Assembly: GCA_008692225.1 (NCBI GenBank)
Contig: VICG01000011.1
Span: 2,271,010-2,335,009, forward strand
Origin: Monilinia fructicola
Taxonomy: Eukaryota; Ascomycota; Leotiomycetes; Helotiales; Sclerotiniaceae
DNA length: 64,000 nucleotides
Direction of reading: 5' to 3'
The position numbers and the translations under genes were made by a program. The notes beneath the pieces are model-generated. The model was not told where the DNA came from and made no database searches. It saw nothing but the letters and a program-made list of their open reading frames with translations. Positions 48,879 to 60,600 of this stretch are shown in pieces. Each line of letters opens with the position of its first letter. Position 1 is the stretch's first letter.

Positions 48879-49772
48879 CTATGACGACTCGGCCACAAGT
48901 CTCTGCTGCTCCTCCAGGACCTTTTTCACAGCTGGGCGCTCCAACATGGTTTCCACCCATTTCTTATAGTGTGGATACTTAGTGATATCCCATTGGTCCT
49001 TGAACTCTGGGGGAGAAAATATTCCAGCGAGGACCACATGCCAGGTGATAAAGGCAAGATCTGCATAGGTGATCTTGTCACCTACAAGCCAGCCGTTCTC
49101 CGATTGCCCCAAAACACCATCTAACACCCCAACCACACGATGAATCTCATCAACATATCGCTTTTGGGCGCTTGGGAGTTTTTCGGCGTGAAAAAGATTG
49201 AACCTAGTGGCATTTTTAGCGTTTATTCTCTAGCACTGTAGAACAGAATAGCTTACCAAGCAGCTTGACCCCAATAAGGTCCTTGCCCGGATACTTGGAA
49301 GAACAGCCATTGCTTGAGCTCATACTTTTTTAGGCCGGATGCATAGGTAAGCCTTTTCTCGATGTCGTACTGATCAATCAAGTATTCGATGATTGCTCCG
49401 GTTTCCCATATCTTATAGCCGGTGTTAGGGTCTTGAAGTACTATATATCAATGAACGTTAATATATTTTCAGTAATGAGATTAACGGATTACTTGCCAGG
49501 TGCGCGGCCATTGGGATTGAGATCTGTGTAAGGTTTCTGCTTAAGATCTCCATATCCCACCATTTTGATTTCGTATGGGATCGAAAGCTCCTCAAGGATG
49601 ATGCCGACCTGCGGGTTGTAGGATTCAGTATCGAATACCAATGAATCATTCTCGGAAAGAAGTCACCTTAGGCGGGTTGGGTCCAGGGCCTAGAGACTTG
49701 TCAGATTAAAATGAGCAGGAGTTGTGCAGAAATCTCACCGGCATAGTATACAGTGAGTGGTTTAAGAGACAT
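48879..49772 (-). CDS. Glutathione S-transferase (Ure2p/GST-N type)
   Basis: Five exons: 49772-49739, 49689-49667, 49608-49497, 49440-49257, 49203-48879; introns 49-58 bp; in phase, 225 aa, the normal GST size. The thioredoxin-like N-domain contains PNPPKVGIILEEL, NPNGRAPVLQDPNTG and WETGAIIEYL (the glutathione-binding TRX fold); the alpha-helical C-domain has GQGPYWGQAAWFNLFH and ITYADLAFITW (N-capping box). It joins glutathione to electrophiles or serves stress protection. The third intron has the minor GC-AG boundary (GCAAGT); the only nearby GT would break the frame, whereas the GC donor gives the family sequence RAPVLQDP. It is located between P450 and cyclase genes, so detoxification or tailoring in a secondary-metabolite cluster is possible. 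Confidence 0.92.
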
Positions 49773-50473
49773 CTTGTTAGGAAGATCTTCGTATGAGAGT
49801 ATAGTTGCGAAGAAGGGTAGGTTACAAAATAAACGTGCAATTCTAGAAATTGAAAAATGACGAGGAAGTGTGAGAATTTGGAGAAGGGGCTGGAGAACAA
49901 GAAGGAGAACAAGAAGTGTAGAAGGGGAAGAAAGCTCTAAAAAGACAAAAGAGCAACAGGAAGCCCTTGAGTTTCCTAGAATCTACTACAGCAATAGTTT
50001 GCAACACCCAGGGTCATTTGCCATCCCTGTTTTCCCTGTTTGTCATCACATCATCTTCCTGCGCAGCTAATGCATCTACTCCGTAGATACTATTTATGAA
50101 TGTCAGCGCTTATTTAAATTGATTCAAATGAGGAATATAGTATCTCATCTAATGCATCTAAATACTACAAAGGAAGGTTTGCGCTTGTTCTATTTTATCG
50201 AAACAGGGAATATCACGCTGGGCTTTTGTTCGATTGAAGATTAGCCGCCGTATAGCTTACCAGTTCGCGGCGGACTCTTGTGATGGAGATGTGACTTCCT
50301 TCATGTATTTTTTCTTATTTATTTGTTATTCAATGAACGTCTCCCTTCAAGGCTTTCAATTTACTCGATTATAATTCACCCAATCGCTCCCATCTCCTAT
50401 TGGCCACAGCACACAGAATCATTCAAGCTATTCATTCACTTTCCTCTTGTTGTCATTGACACAGCTATCTGAA
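49773..50473. other. Intergenic between divergent genes
   Basis: 700 bp separating the GST (minus) and the rhodopsin-family gene (plus); shared promoter region. No ORF or repeat of note. Confidence 0.5.
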
Positions 50474-51949
50474 ATGCCACTTCTTTTGCCCAGGCAAAAC
50501 GCCCCTCCAACCGCTGCACCACCTGGTGTTGTTGTTGACTACGTCAATCCCGTGTCTATAGGGAACAGGGTAGTAGTTTCTACTGTGATACTAGGCGCAT
50601 TGGCCTTCGTGTTTGTTGCACTGCGCGTGCTTATCAAATGGCGTGTATTGAGAACATGGGGTTGGGAAGATTGTAAGGTCCAATGCCCTCACCCTTCGAT
50701 TCGCGAATACTAAAGCTACGAACAGCTTTCATTGTCCTTGCGTTGGTAAGCTAAGAGTTTATGGGTTTGGTTGATCATAATGCTGATTTGTAGCTTTTTC
50801 TCATTGCCCGTGTTGTGTGATTGAAGTACTAAGTAAGTGGAAATACCCTCTCATATTGAGATCACATTCAGTAATACTATAAACAGATGTCAAGCTCTGG
50901 CTACTTGGGATACATGTTTGGGACATCAGTCCTGAAATTCTTTTAGATGTCGGCAACTATCAACACAATGTGAGTATTTTCCCTCCGGTTGCATCAATCT
51001 ATGACAACTTTTGTTGATATATTTCAGGGGGTTTTCATCGGGGACATGCTTTACTTTTGGGGCATTATGTTCACTAAACTTTCAATTCTTACTCTATACG
51101 CAAAGATTTTCGTAGTCAAGAAGCCATTTCGCTATAGTTGTTATGGCATGATGGCTTTCACGATAGTTTACCTCATCATGTTCTTTTTCCTGTTTGCATT
51201 CAACTGCAATCCACCTGCGAGGACGTGGCATTTGCTTGGATGGGCTGGAGGTGGGAGTTGCTTTGACAACATCAAAACCAGCTATGCTGTTGGTGGGATC
51301 ATAATATTTACGGATGTGGTGATCCTCATCATGCCACTTCCTTTGATTTACCATTTGCATCTTAGTTTAGCGCATAAGCTTGGCCTTGTTGCAATATTTG
51401 GGACAGGAATTCTGTAAGTCACTCACAGCATAAACTACCTGCCTGTAGTTCCCTTGCTAATAAGAAAAGTGCCGTTGTGTGCACCATTGCTCGACAAGTC
51501 ATAATTGTGGAGACGCTTCGTGATTATGACCAAACCTGGGCTCCAGTTCCAGAAATAATATGGCTGTGAGAGAATCACCTCTTGACTGATCGCTCTACAA
51601 ATGGCTAACGAGTAATAGCACTGCCGAGCTCTGCGTCGGTATCATCTGCGCCTGTATGCCTTCCCTGGCCCCAATTTATAGTCGCAAAATGATTGCCAAA
51701 GTCCTCCCAAGTTCCTTGCGCAACTATCTCCAATCATGGCGTGGGCGTACTGGCTCAAATACAAGCAGTTCCCCAAAGAAGAGCTTACCAGAATTGGGAA
51801 AGAATACAAATTCTGGCAGTAACATCGAACTTGTTGATAGAAATCAGGTTGGCGGATACACTGATATCGACAAAGCAAACAAAAGAGGATATATCCAACA
51901 GACTAGAGCTTTCGATGTCGAGTACGCGCAAAATGAGGACAGTCTATAG
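50474..51949 (+). CDS. Fungal rhodopsin-family (Pth11-like) seven-helix membrane protein, probable frameshift near 50815
   Basis: Start taken at ATG 50474 (MPLLLPRQNAPPTAAPP). Exons 50474-50672, then small pieces around 50716/50726-50745 and 50794-50832, then 50887-50969, 51028-51413, 51470-51565, 51619-51949. From 50887 on the frames agree: LGIHVWDISPE, MFTKLSILTLYAKIF, FNCNPPARTWH, WAPVPEIIWLTAELCVGIICACMPS, all typical of this family. The second helix is the problem: the natural reading SFIVLALLFLIARVV runs into TGA at 50818, one base out of frame with the following CVIEVLNVKLWLLG. Using an earlier acceptor (50716) gives a formally open 387-aa frame but an implausible Cys/His-rich helix. 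Either a one-base deletion or an assembly error is present. These proteins are putative receptors or sensors at the plasma membrane. Confidence 0.75.
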
Positions 51950-54629
51950 AAGTCAGTAGTAAGCTTCCAGGTGTGAGCCGAAGGCTGAATTGAGCAACTC
52001 AGTCAGTCAGTGTATTCTATTAATGGTAGTGTGGTAGACAATGTGGCAATCAGTGCGTAATTCAAAGGAGTGAAGGCAAGTGGATAGATAGATCTAACGG
52101 TGGAATAGCCTTCGAGTAGAGCGTGTGAGCAAACTTACAGTTGTCAGAGTAGCATCTAGACAGAGAACTTGATAGGTAGAGAAGGGGAATAGTAATTATG
52201 TATATAGTAATGTGGATAGAGAGCATGATAGCTCGAGAAAAAGAATGGTGATTTTTTATAAAGTAACAGTAGTCAAGTGCAAGAGGCTAAAAATAAGGCC
52301 ATTGTAAGCTATGAGATTGTAGAGTATCAATAGTCTACCATTAGAAACGTGACCATAAGTCATGTTTTCGGACGACTTTGTGTGGCTTTCGCACATTACA
52401 AATTGAGTCTTGACACAGAACTGCCATAGAACTAAGCCGTTGGAAGGGAAGTTTTGAGTCTTATTGTTGTAGGTAGTATAATGTTGATGTTAGTTTTGTT
52501 TAGTTTTCAGATTGAGCATTGGAGTATTAGATCATCAGGGCTGCTTGGGATGTCATACTCCGTCAAAGGTACAACTTCTAGCAGGCAACTGTAGGCTTCA
52601 GTAGGCTCTTCATCCCCGGGTCTTCAGCGGGTATATCCTGGAGCTGTAGGGCTCTCTTCGAAAAATCAATTTCAAGTGGTCACGTAATGAAAACAACACC
52701 GACAGACCACGTGTGTCCATGTGCTCCAAACAAAAACAGCAAACAAAGCATATCTACTCTGTATGAGAAATTATCGAATAGACTACAAATATCTTCATAA
52801 AATAGATTACATGATTCTACCCGACCGGCAAAGCTCGAGTCAGTGTTCTGCTCCGGCCGGTGAATCTTGATAATGCACAGTTTACACCATTAAGCCGAGA
52901 TCAGGGGTAATTCTTCATCGTATCTTATTGCCCAATTGATGGCATGCTTCTGGAGTCCCCACCTGATATGCACAGCCGTGTTCCAAAAATCACCAACGAT
53001 GTAACGTATCCACACTTCTATTGATGGTTCTTCATGGGGCATTAAAGATATGACTTTGTGGGGATGGAGAAATAGCTCACGCATATGCTTCCTATTGAGT
53101 CTTTGCCCCGATAATGGTAGCCTACCGGGTTGCCGGATCCTAAATTATACAGCTGATTAGACGGATGTATCTTGAAGATAGTTAATCCACCTTATTGATA
53201 ACCCGGAGTGCCCGCTTTGCCGATAGTCATATTCTTTCTCCAATAAATCAAGATTTCTGTTAGGAAATCAAGTAGATAACATGCAAGTTAAGAGCTCCAC
53301 CCTCAGCAAAGTCCAATATTACAGTGATGCTATCTGTCTAGCTAATTTGAATCTGTGGTACATCGACTAATCGTTAGTAATGAATAATATTAAATATTTT
53401 TTTCTTTTTCATCGATCCAAATAAGATTAATACTAGTAAGATATTTTAATTAATAAAATATTACATTTTTAATAATATATATAATTCATTAGAAAATTAA
53501 TAAAGCTATATCGTTACGGAATAATAACGGCTAGGGAACTTAAAGAGTAGATATAGAATATATTAATAAAACATAGCTTAAAAACTATATATCTATATTC
53601 TATACTATATAGAATTTTTATAGGTAGCCTATTCTATATCTCGCTACCCCCTTCTTTAGCTATTATTTTATATAAAAATAATTATTTCAAAGTATAAATT
53701 TTTTTTTAAAGATTAATATAACTAATTGAAAATTTAAATAACAAATTAATATATAACTATTAATAAATCATAGAGATTTTAAGTTATTAGAGTTTAAAGG
53801 TGTATAATTAATAGTTTATAGTATATTATTATTTCTATTATTATTCTTATTCTTAATAACCTTTATTTATCTAAAATAAAAATAAAATATTATAGTTTAA
53901 CAAATTATTAGATTATAGAGAATGATGTAGTTCTTAAATATATTCAATTGTCGAATTTAAAAATCTTAAAATATATTATAAAGAGAGAAAAGTAATAGAT
54001 AATATTATATAGAAAAAAGTATTTAAAAAGTATTAATCAAAAAAAGGGGTTTTAATATAAATTTTTTTAATTTAGTCTTAAATAAGTACTTTATATAAAA
54101 TGCTTTAAGTTTATAAGTTAATTAATTTATATATAGATCTTTTATCTTCTAATATTAATTAAGGGAAATGTAAAGGTTGTGTAAAATGTTTAGATCTAGG
54201 AATTTAAATATATAATAACGAGAGTAAGTTTCATTATCATATTATATTTTTGTTTACATTGGCCTTTTAGGTGTTAGAGGGGAATTCAAAATGTGAAAAA
54301 TTATCGCTAATAATTAATCTAGTTATATTCCTCTCTATCTAATAATAAGGTTAAGATCCCTACCACTCCTTTCCTCATCATGACATAGAGGGGCAATTCC
54401 AACTAGATGATATAGGTCAATGAAGTGTGGGAACAGTGATGGATAAGATATTTGAGATTAAATTTAAAGTGGTAGGGGTGAACATATTGACGAACCTAGC
54501 ATCACAATTCCTGTCTAAACGCTGTGTTGATACTTAACTTATAAGACCACTGTCTATTTTTATGAACCAATTTTCCCATGAAGGTCTATCATCAACACCA
54601 TTATTATCGTTAGCATTATCATCATAACC
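51950..54629. other. Intergenic with AT-rich block
   Basis: About 2.7 kb. The first 1.4 kb has normal composition with no protein-like ORF. From 53370 to 54300 it is strongly AT-rich and ORF-free, like the other RIP-type blocks, but I could not find matching terminal repeats. The cyclase promoter must lie at the end of this stretch. Confidence 0.5.
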
Positions 54630-57600
54630 ATGACTGTTACACTTGGTGAACAAGCACAACAACTCCTTCATGAAGTAGCTCTTCATTCCCAGCATGGTTT
54701 TTGGAACTTTGTCACCTGCAATATATGATACTGCTTGGGTTGCCATGATCGAAAAGCAGGAAAATGGGACCAAAACGACTGTATTCCCAGAATGTTTTGA
54801 CTTCCTCAAGAAAACGCAATCCTCAGAGGGAAGTTGGGTCTCAATTCCTTCGGATATTGATGTCATTATAAACACTCTGGCAGCCCTTCTAGCTTTGAAA
54901 CGCCAGGCCAAACAAGATATTCGACAAAGAGACGATAATGACGAACGGTGTCATCGAGCTGAGGCGGCTCTACACATCTTACTAGCAAGATGGGACATCG
55001 CGAAGACAGACCGGGTTGGATTCGAAATACTCATACCTAATCTATTAAACCTTCTTGAACTGGAAGGGATCTATTTTGACTTTCCTTGTCGCGCCAAGCT
55101 CATGTCTCTTGGAGACGCGAAATTGGCGAAGTTACGCCCTCTTCTTACGGGACCAAATGCAACTACATTGGTACATTCATTGGAAGCTTTTACAGGAAGT
55201 GTTGACTTCAATGAGCTTCAGCACCATAAAAATGCCTGGAGGGTCCATGTTTGGTTCTCCATCTTCGACCGCTGCGTACTTGATGAATGCGAGTGTTTGG
55301 GACAGCGAAGCGGAGACTTATTTGCGATCTGTTACAACACAACTTTCTAGCAACTACCCACATGGCGGTTTTCCATCCGCTTTTCCTACAACAATTTTCG
55401 AGACTGTGTGGGTAAGTTTTATACAATGACCCTCCAATCGTGTGCAAGACTGATTGTGGGAACTTCATAAAGATAACTGCCACTCTCCTGGACTCTGGGT
55501 TCACTACCCAAGATTTTCTTCCCGAAAGATTAGATGAAATCAAAGACCTGCTTAAAACGACTTTAGAAAATCAAGGAGGGATTGTTGGCTTTGGTAACGA
55601 TGCTGCTTAATGTTAATGGAGTGCAACAGCTGATTACTATAGCACCTGGCTTTCTAGCGGACGCAGATGATACGGCGAAATCGATCTTGGTGCTAAGCAA
55701 GCTAGGGTTCAATGCCCTATTGAGCCAATGCTCACAAGATTCGAAGCACATTCGTGCTTTCTGACTTATCACGGGGAGCGGAACCCCAGTATTAGCGCAA
55801 ACTGCAACGTTTTAATTTGTCTCCTTCAAAGTCCTCAACCATCAGTATATGCGGCTCAAATTTCAAAATGCACGACTTATATCATTGACACCTGTATGAC
55901 CGGCAATATGCAAGATAAATGGGTATGTACTCGACACCACGTATCTAGGGCAGTCCTAATGTACCTTTAGAACATATCTGAGCAGTATCCGCTCATGCTC
56001 ATTGCACAGGCGCTTATTCTACTTATTGAAAAAAGAGAATGCGACCATCTTTTAAGGCTTTCGGTATCCTTTATCTTACCGGATCGCTACATTCTTCCGA
56101 TCTTGTTGGATATCTTGACCCAAACAATGCAGCTGCAGCTGAAAGATGGATCATGGGAGGCCAAGCATGAGGTTACTGCCTATTCCATCCTCACCCTTAC
56201 TTCGCTATTACGCCTTCCATTGCCTACTGGTGTAAGACAAAGAGTTATTTCCGCTCTTCAAAGAGGCAAGCTATACCTGACCCACAATAGATGTCATTGG
56301 CAGCAAGGAGAATATTTGTGGATCGAGAAAGTTGCATACGCTTCGCCCAATCTTTCATTGGCCTATTGCTTAGCAGCTTGCAAAGCCATTGCGACAGACC
56401 CGATATCTTCCCAAACAATTACATGTCAATCAGGTGATGCCGTATCAAACTTCGAACATTTCTTTTCCAAGATGCCACTCTTCCACAACGTTCCTTCATG
56501 GGGACTACAACTTTCCTTGGCACAAAGCTTCTCCTTCTTGCCTTCCTTAAAAGCTATCGAACATGCCATTTTCCACCAACAAGAAAGACTGAGAATGAGA
56601 GGTACTTGCAATATATCCCGTTCACCTGGATAGGATGTCGAGATCTTCAAACTATGCCCGTTCATTGGGAATTCATGTGGGACATGATGCGAATTTCCAT
56701 GCTAAATTTTCAAGTGGATGCTTACATGGAAAATGTCATTGAGATTAAGTACATATCAAACCTGCAAAAACTCAAGACTACCATAAGCAAACTGTGCGAG
56801 CAATACAGCTGTATTCCACAGGATACAGCTAGAAAAGGAGAGAATACTAATGACATGTGCATGCTACGAGTTGCCTCTAGTAACTCTGTAGGTGTCAATG
56901 AAGACACTTCGAACAAAAAGCCCTCAATCATTAACGATGCCGTCTTGGACAGAAATGGCAAACGCAATTTGATGGATATACATTCTACAACCAGTGAGCT
57001 TGAAGAAATCAACAGAGTTCTAGAAGCTTTTGTGGCACACATCCTTCACCATCCACAAGTTTTGAAAGCCCACCATAGCCTTCGGTCGTGGTTGAAGTAT
57101 GAGCTCGAAACATTCCTGCTTGCTCACGTCACACACATCGAAGATTGTTACAATTTGTCGAGTTGTATGACACCGTTTTTCACACTGCGTGCGCCCCGTT
57201 CTACCTATTATAATTGGGTATCTACGACTGGAGCTGATCATACGAGCTGTTCATACTCGTTTGTGTTTTACTTGTGTATCGCAGTCAAACCTGGTGAGAA
57301 CCCCACTATCAATGCTCACCAACGCTTCCTTTTAGAGGATGCTTGCCACTCTCTCGCAACGATATGCCGTCAATACAATGACTTTGGGTCCGTAGCTCGA
57401 GATCGTCAGGAAGAAAATCTTAACAGCATCAACTTCCCAGAATTTGATAATGGAACCGAAATTATCAATGAAAATGGTTCAGAGGAGACAGAGGAACACC
57501 GAAAACAAGATCTCCTCGCAATCGCAAAGTACAAGAGGCGAATTTTGGATTCTATATTGCAAGATCTCGAGGAGTTTTTGAATCCAGATCTCATGAGCAA

Positions 57601-57679
57601 GTTGAAGTTATTTGTTAACGTCACTAACCTGTACGGGGAAATATACGTAGCAAGGGATATTGGTATCCGAAAGGGATGA
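54630..57679 (+). pseudogene. Copalyl diphosphate/ent-kaurene synthase-type diterpene cyclase, frameshifted
   Basis: The introns are clear: 55412-55472, 55594-55642 and 55923-55970. The ATG at 54630 begins MTVTLGEQAQQLLHEV. Plant-type bifunctional cyclase signatures: [29 protein letters not shown], the class II catalytic motif DADD in FLADADDTAKS, YHGERNPSISANCNVL, YLQYIPFTWIGC, class I-like segment LNFQVDAYMENVIE, LAHVTHIED, TTGADHTSC and QYNDFGSVARDRQEENLNS. Continuity needs four one-base changes: extra T in the T5 run 54698-54702, extra A in the A5 run 55228-55232, a missing base near 55714-55724 and another near 56570-56600. Counting them, the reading length is exactly 964 codons including stop, the usual size of fungal CPS/KS enzymes. 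Such enzymes make cyclic diterpenes from geranylgeranyl diphosphate. Recent pseudogene or assembly errors are the two readings; an ATG at 54694 would bypass only the first shift. Confidence 0.88.
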
Positions 57680-60600
57680 AGTAAGTCAAATATATCCCAC
57701 TATTCGACCAGCCCCCATTTCAGGTATCTTAAACAAATATTATACCTTTTAAAAACTTAAATAATTTGAAAATAATATAATTATAATAAAATTGCTTATA
57801 CTATAGTTTCTTAGAGCAGTATGAAATTCGTTTCTATTTAGATTTTAGTCTTAAAATTTCATTTATATTATATAATAGAAACTTAGAGCTAAGTATATTT
57901 AATATAAAGAGTATAGTATTATCTTATTTAAACTTATAAATGATATAAAAGATTAAATAAATAAAGTTCTAATATAATTTCGAAATTGGATAAACATATT
58001 AAATCTTTAATTAAAATATTTAAATCTTGAATTCATTTTAAATCATTTTTTCTATTTAAAGATTTATATAATTTTAAACCATTAGTAGTATTGAGATAAT
58101 TATAAGAGTAGTATAAGGTAGTATCGTCTTATTTTTCATTTAATATATAAATAATATAAAATGTTAGAAGAATAAAATGTATATAAAATCTAATAACTAT
58201 TCTATGGATTTTTTCGCGGGCCACTATAAGTTATAACCTATTTCGATAGGGGGGGCGATGGCCTATAAAAAATAATCGAATTGGCTATTATTATAATTCG
58301 CTGAAATATTAATATAATTTAAAAGTTTAAAATCGTATATTATAAAACTTTATTTAAATTTTTTATATATAAAATTTATTTTAATAACTATTCTATAGAT
58401 TTTGTCGCGGGCCATCACCGGTGATAGCCCGTTTCGATAGGGGGGTGATAGCCCGCAAAAAAATCTTAAATCGGCCACTATTATAATTCACTTAAACATT
58501 ATATAAATTTAAAAATTTAAAATTGTATAATATAAAACTTTACTTAACTTATTTATATATAAGATTTATTTTAAATTATTTGAAAAATTGAAGGATTTAT
58601 ATAAATTTTAATATATTAATATTTTAGTAGTATATAGGGTAAAGCTATTTTGATAAGGGGATGGTAGCTTGTAAAAAATAGTTAAATTAAATATTATTAA
58701 AATTCGCTTAAATCTTTATATAATTTAAAAATTTAAAATATTATATTATAAAGAATTATTTAAATAATTTCTATATAAAATTTATTTTAAATTATATAGA
58801 ATTATTAAAGAATTTGTATAGATTTGAATTATTAAGTATATGAAAAAAATTAGCTAGGGTAAATATAGTGTAGTAGTATCTCGAAAAATATTATATTTTA
58901 AATAATATTTTAAATATATTGATATTAATTTTATCTTAAATTATAAAAAATTAAAAAAAGCTAATATTAAATTAAATAAAGAAAAGGCTTTATAATATTT
59001 TAAAATTTTAAATTCGAATTATTTATTATAAAGTTATAATATATATTATAAAATAAGTAGGTTAATTTGTTTAAATATAATAAATTGCTTTATGTGATGA
59101 TCGTATTACGACCAACATAGAAGGAGTTGGCCTTAAAGCCGATACCCTTAGCATATCAATAAGAACAACACGATTAACGTTGTTGATGTTGTTAGTAAAA
59201 ACGAATAGTATAAGTTTAGCTATAAATAGATAATATTAAATAGTTTAATATAGATTAACTTTTATTACGATATATGTTTTTTGTTATATAATAGCAAATC
59301 CCAAAAAAAACAAATCATTTTATATTATTATATTCAAAATAGTAACAATTAAATGAAGTTGATTATTATTCTATAATATATAAATAATCAGCCTTTAATA
59401 ATACTAAAATCTTAAAACAATTTGCATTTTTTTTCTTTTTTTTTTTCTTTTAATTTACACCTTTTTTAAACCTTTAATAGATTTAGAATTTGTTGTAAAA
59501 GCACAATAATTTCAAGCCTTTTTTGAAACAGAACATTAGTTTTGTAAGTATTTTCCCTGTAAATTACAGGACATCGTCGAATACGTGTGCAACATCCACG
59601 TAAACGAAGAGTTGTAACGGTTATGTCACAACTGACACGGAAGGAATCGGCCTTGAAGCCAATACCCTTAGTGTATCGACAAAAACAATATGATTAGTAT
59701 TATCAACGTTATCAACAAAAGCAGATAATATAGGCTTAGCTATAAGTTAAATAGCATTAGATAGTTTAATACAAATCAGCTTTTACCACAATACACGTTT
59801 CTTACCACTTTAAATATATTTATATTAATCCTATTAATTTAATTTTATTAAGTATAATAGAATTTTTTAAAGAATAATACTAATAACTATTCTATAGAAT
59901 TTTTTCGTGGGCTACCACCGGTGGTGGCCTATTTTAACAGGGGGGGTGGTCGGATAGGGGGGGTAGTGGCCCGCGAAAATAGTTGAATTCAATCCACTTA
60001 CTATAATTTCGCTCAAATATTAATATAATTTAAAAATTTAAAATCGAATATTATAAAGCTTTATTTAAATTATTTCATATATAAGAATTTCTTTTTAAAT
60101 TATATTCAAAAATTGAAAGGATGTGTATAAATTTTAATATATTATTATTTTGAATGGTATATAGAGTAAAGCTATTTCGATAGGGGGGTGAATGGTTTAT
60201 ACAAAATATTCATTTTGATTTAAATCGGCCATTATTATAATTCGCTTAAATATCTATATACTATTTAAAAATATTAAAATTGTATATTATAAAGCTATTA
60301 TTTAAATTATTTTATATATAAAGTTTATTTTAAATTATCTTTAAAAATTGAAAGGATCTTGTACTTAATTTAAATTATTAGTTATATAGGAATGAATTAA
60401 TCAAGATATTATAAAGTGAATAGAATTTTAAAAAATATAATATTTTAAATAACATTTTTTTTATATTAATATTAATTTAACTCTTATATTATAAAAATCT
60501 AAAAAAAGCTAATATTCGAAATTAAAATGACCAGTAGGGGGCTTTATAATATTTTTTAAAATCTTTCAAAATTCAAATTATTTATTATAAAAGTATAATA

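Noticed and set aside
53370..54300. AT-rich block suspected to be another inverted-repeat transposon
   Set aside because: No matching inverted termini or target duplication found at its edges.
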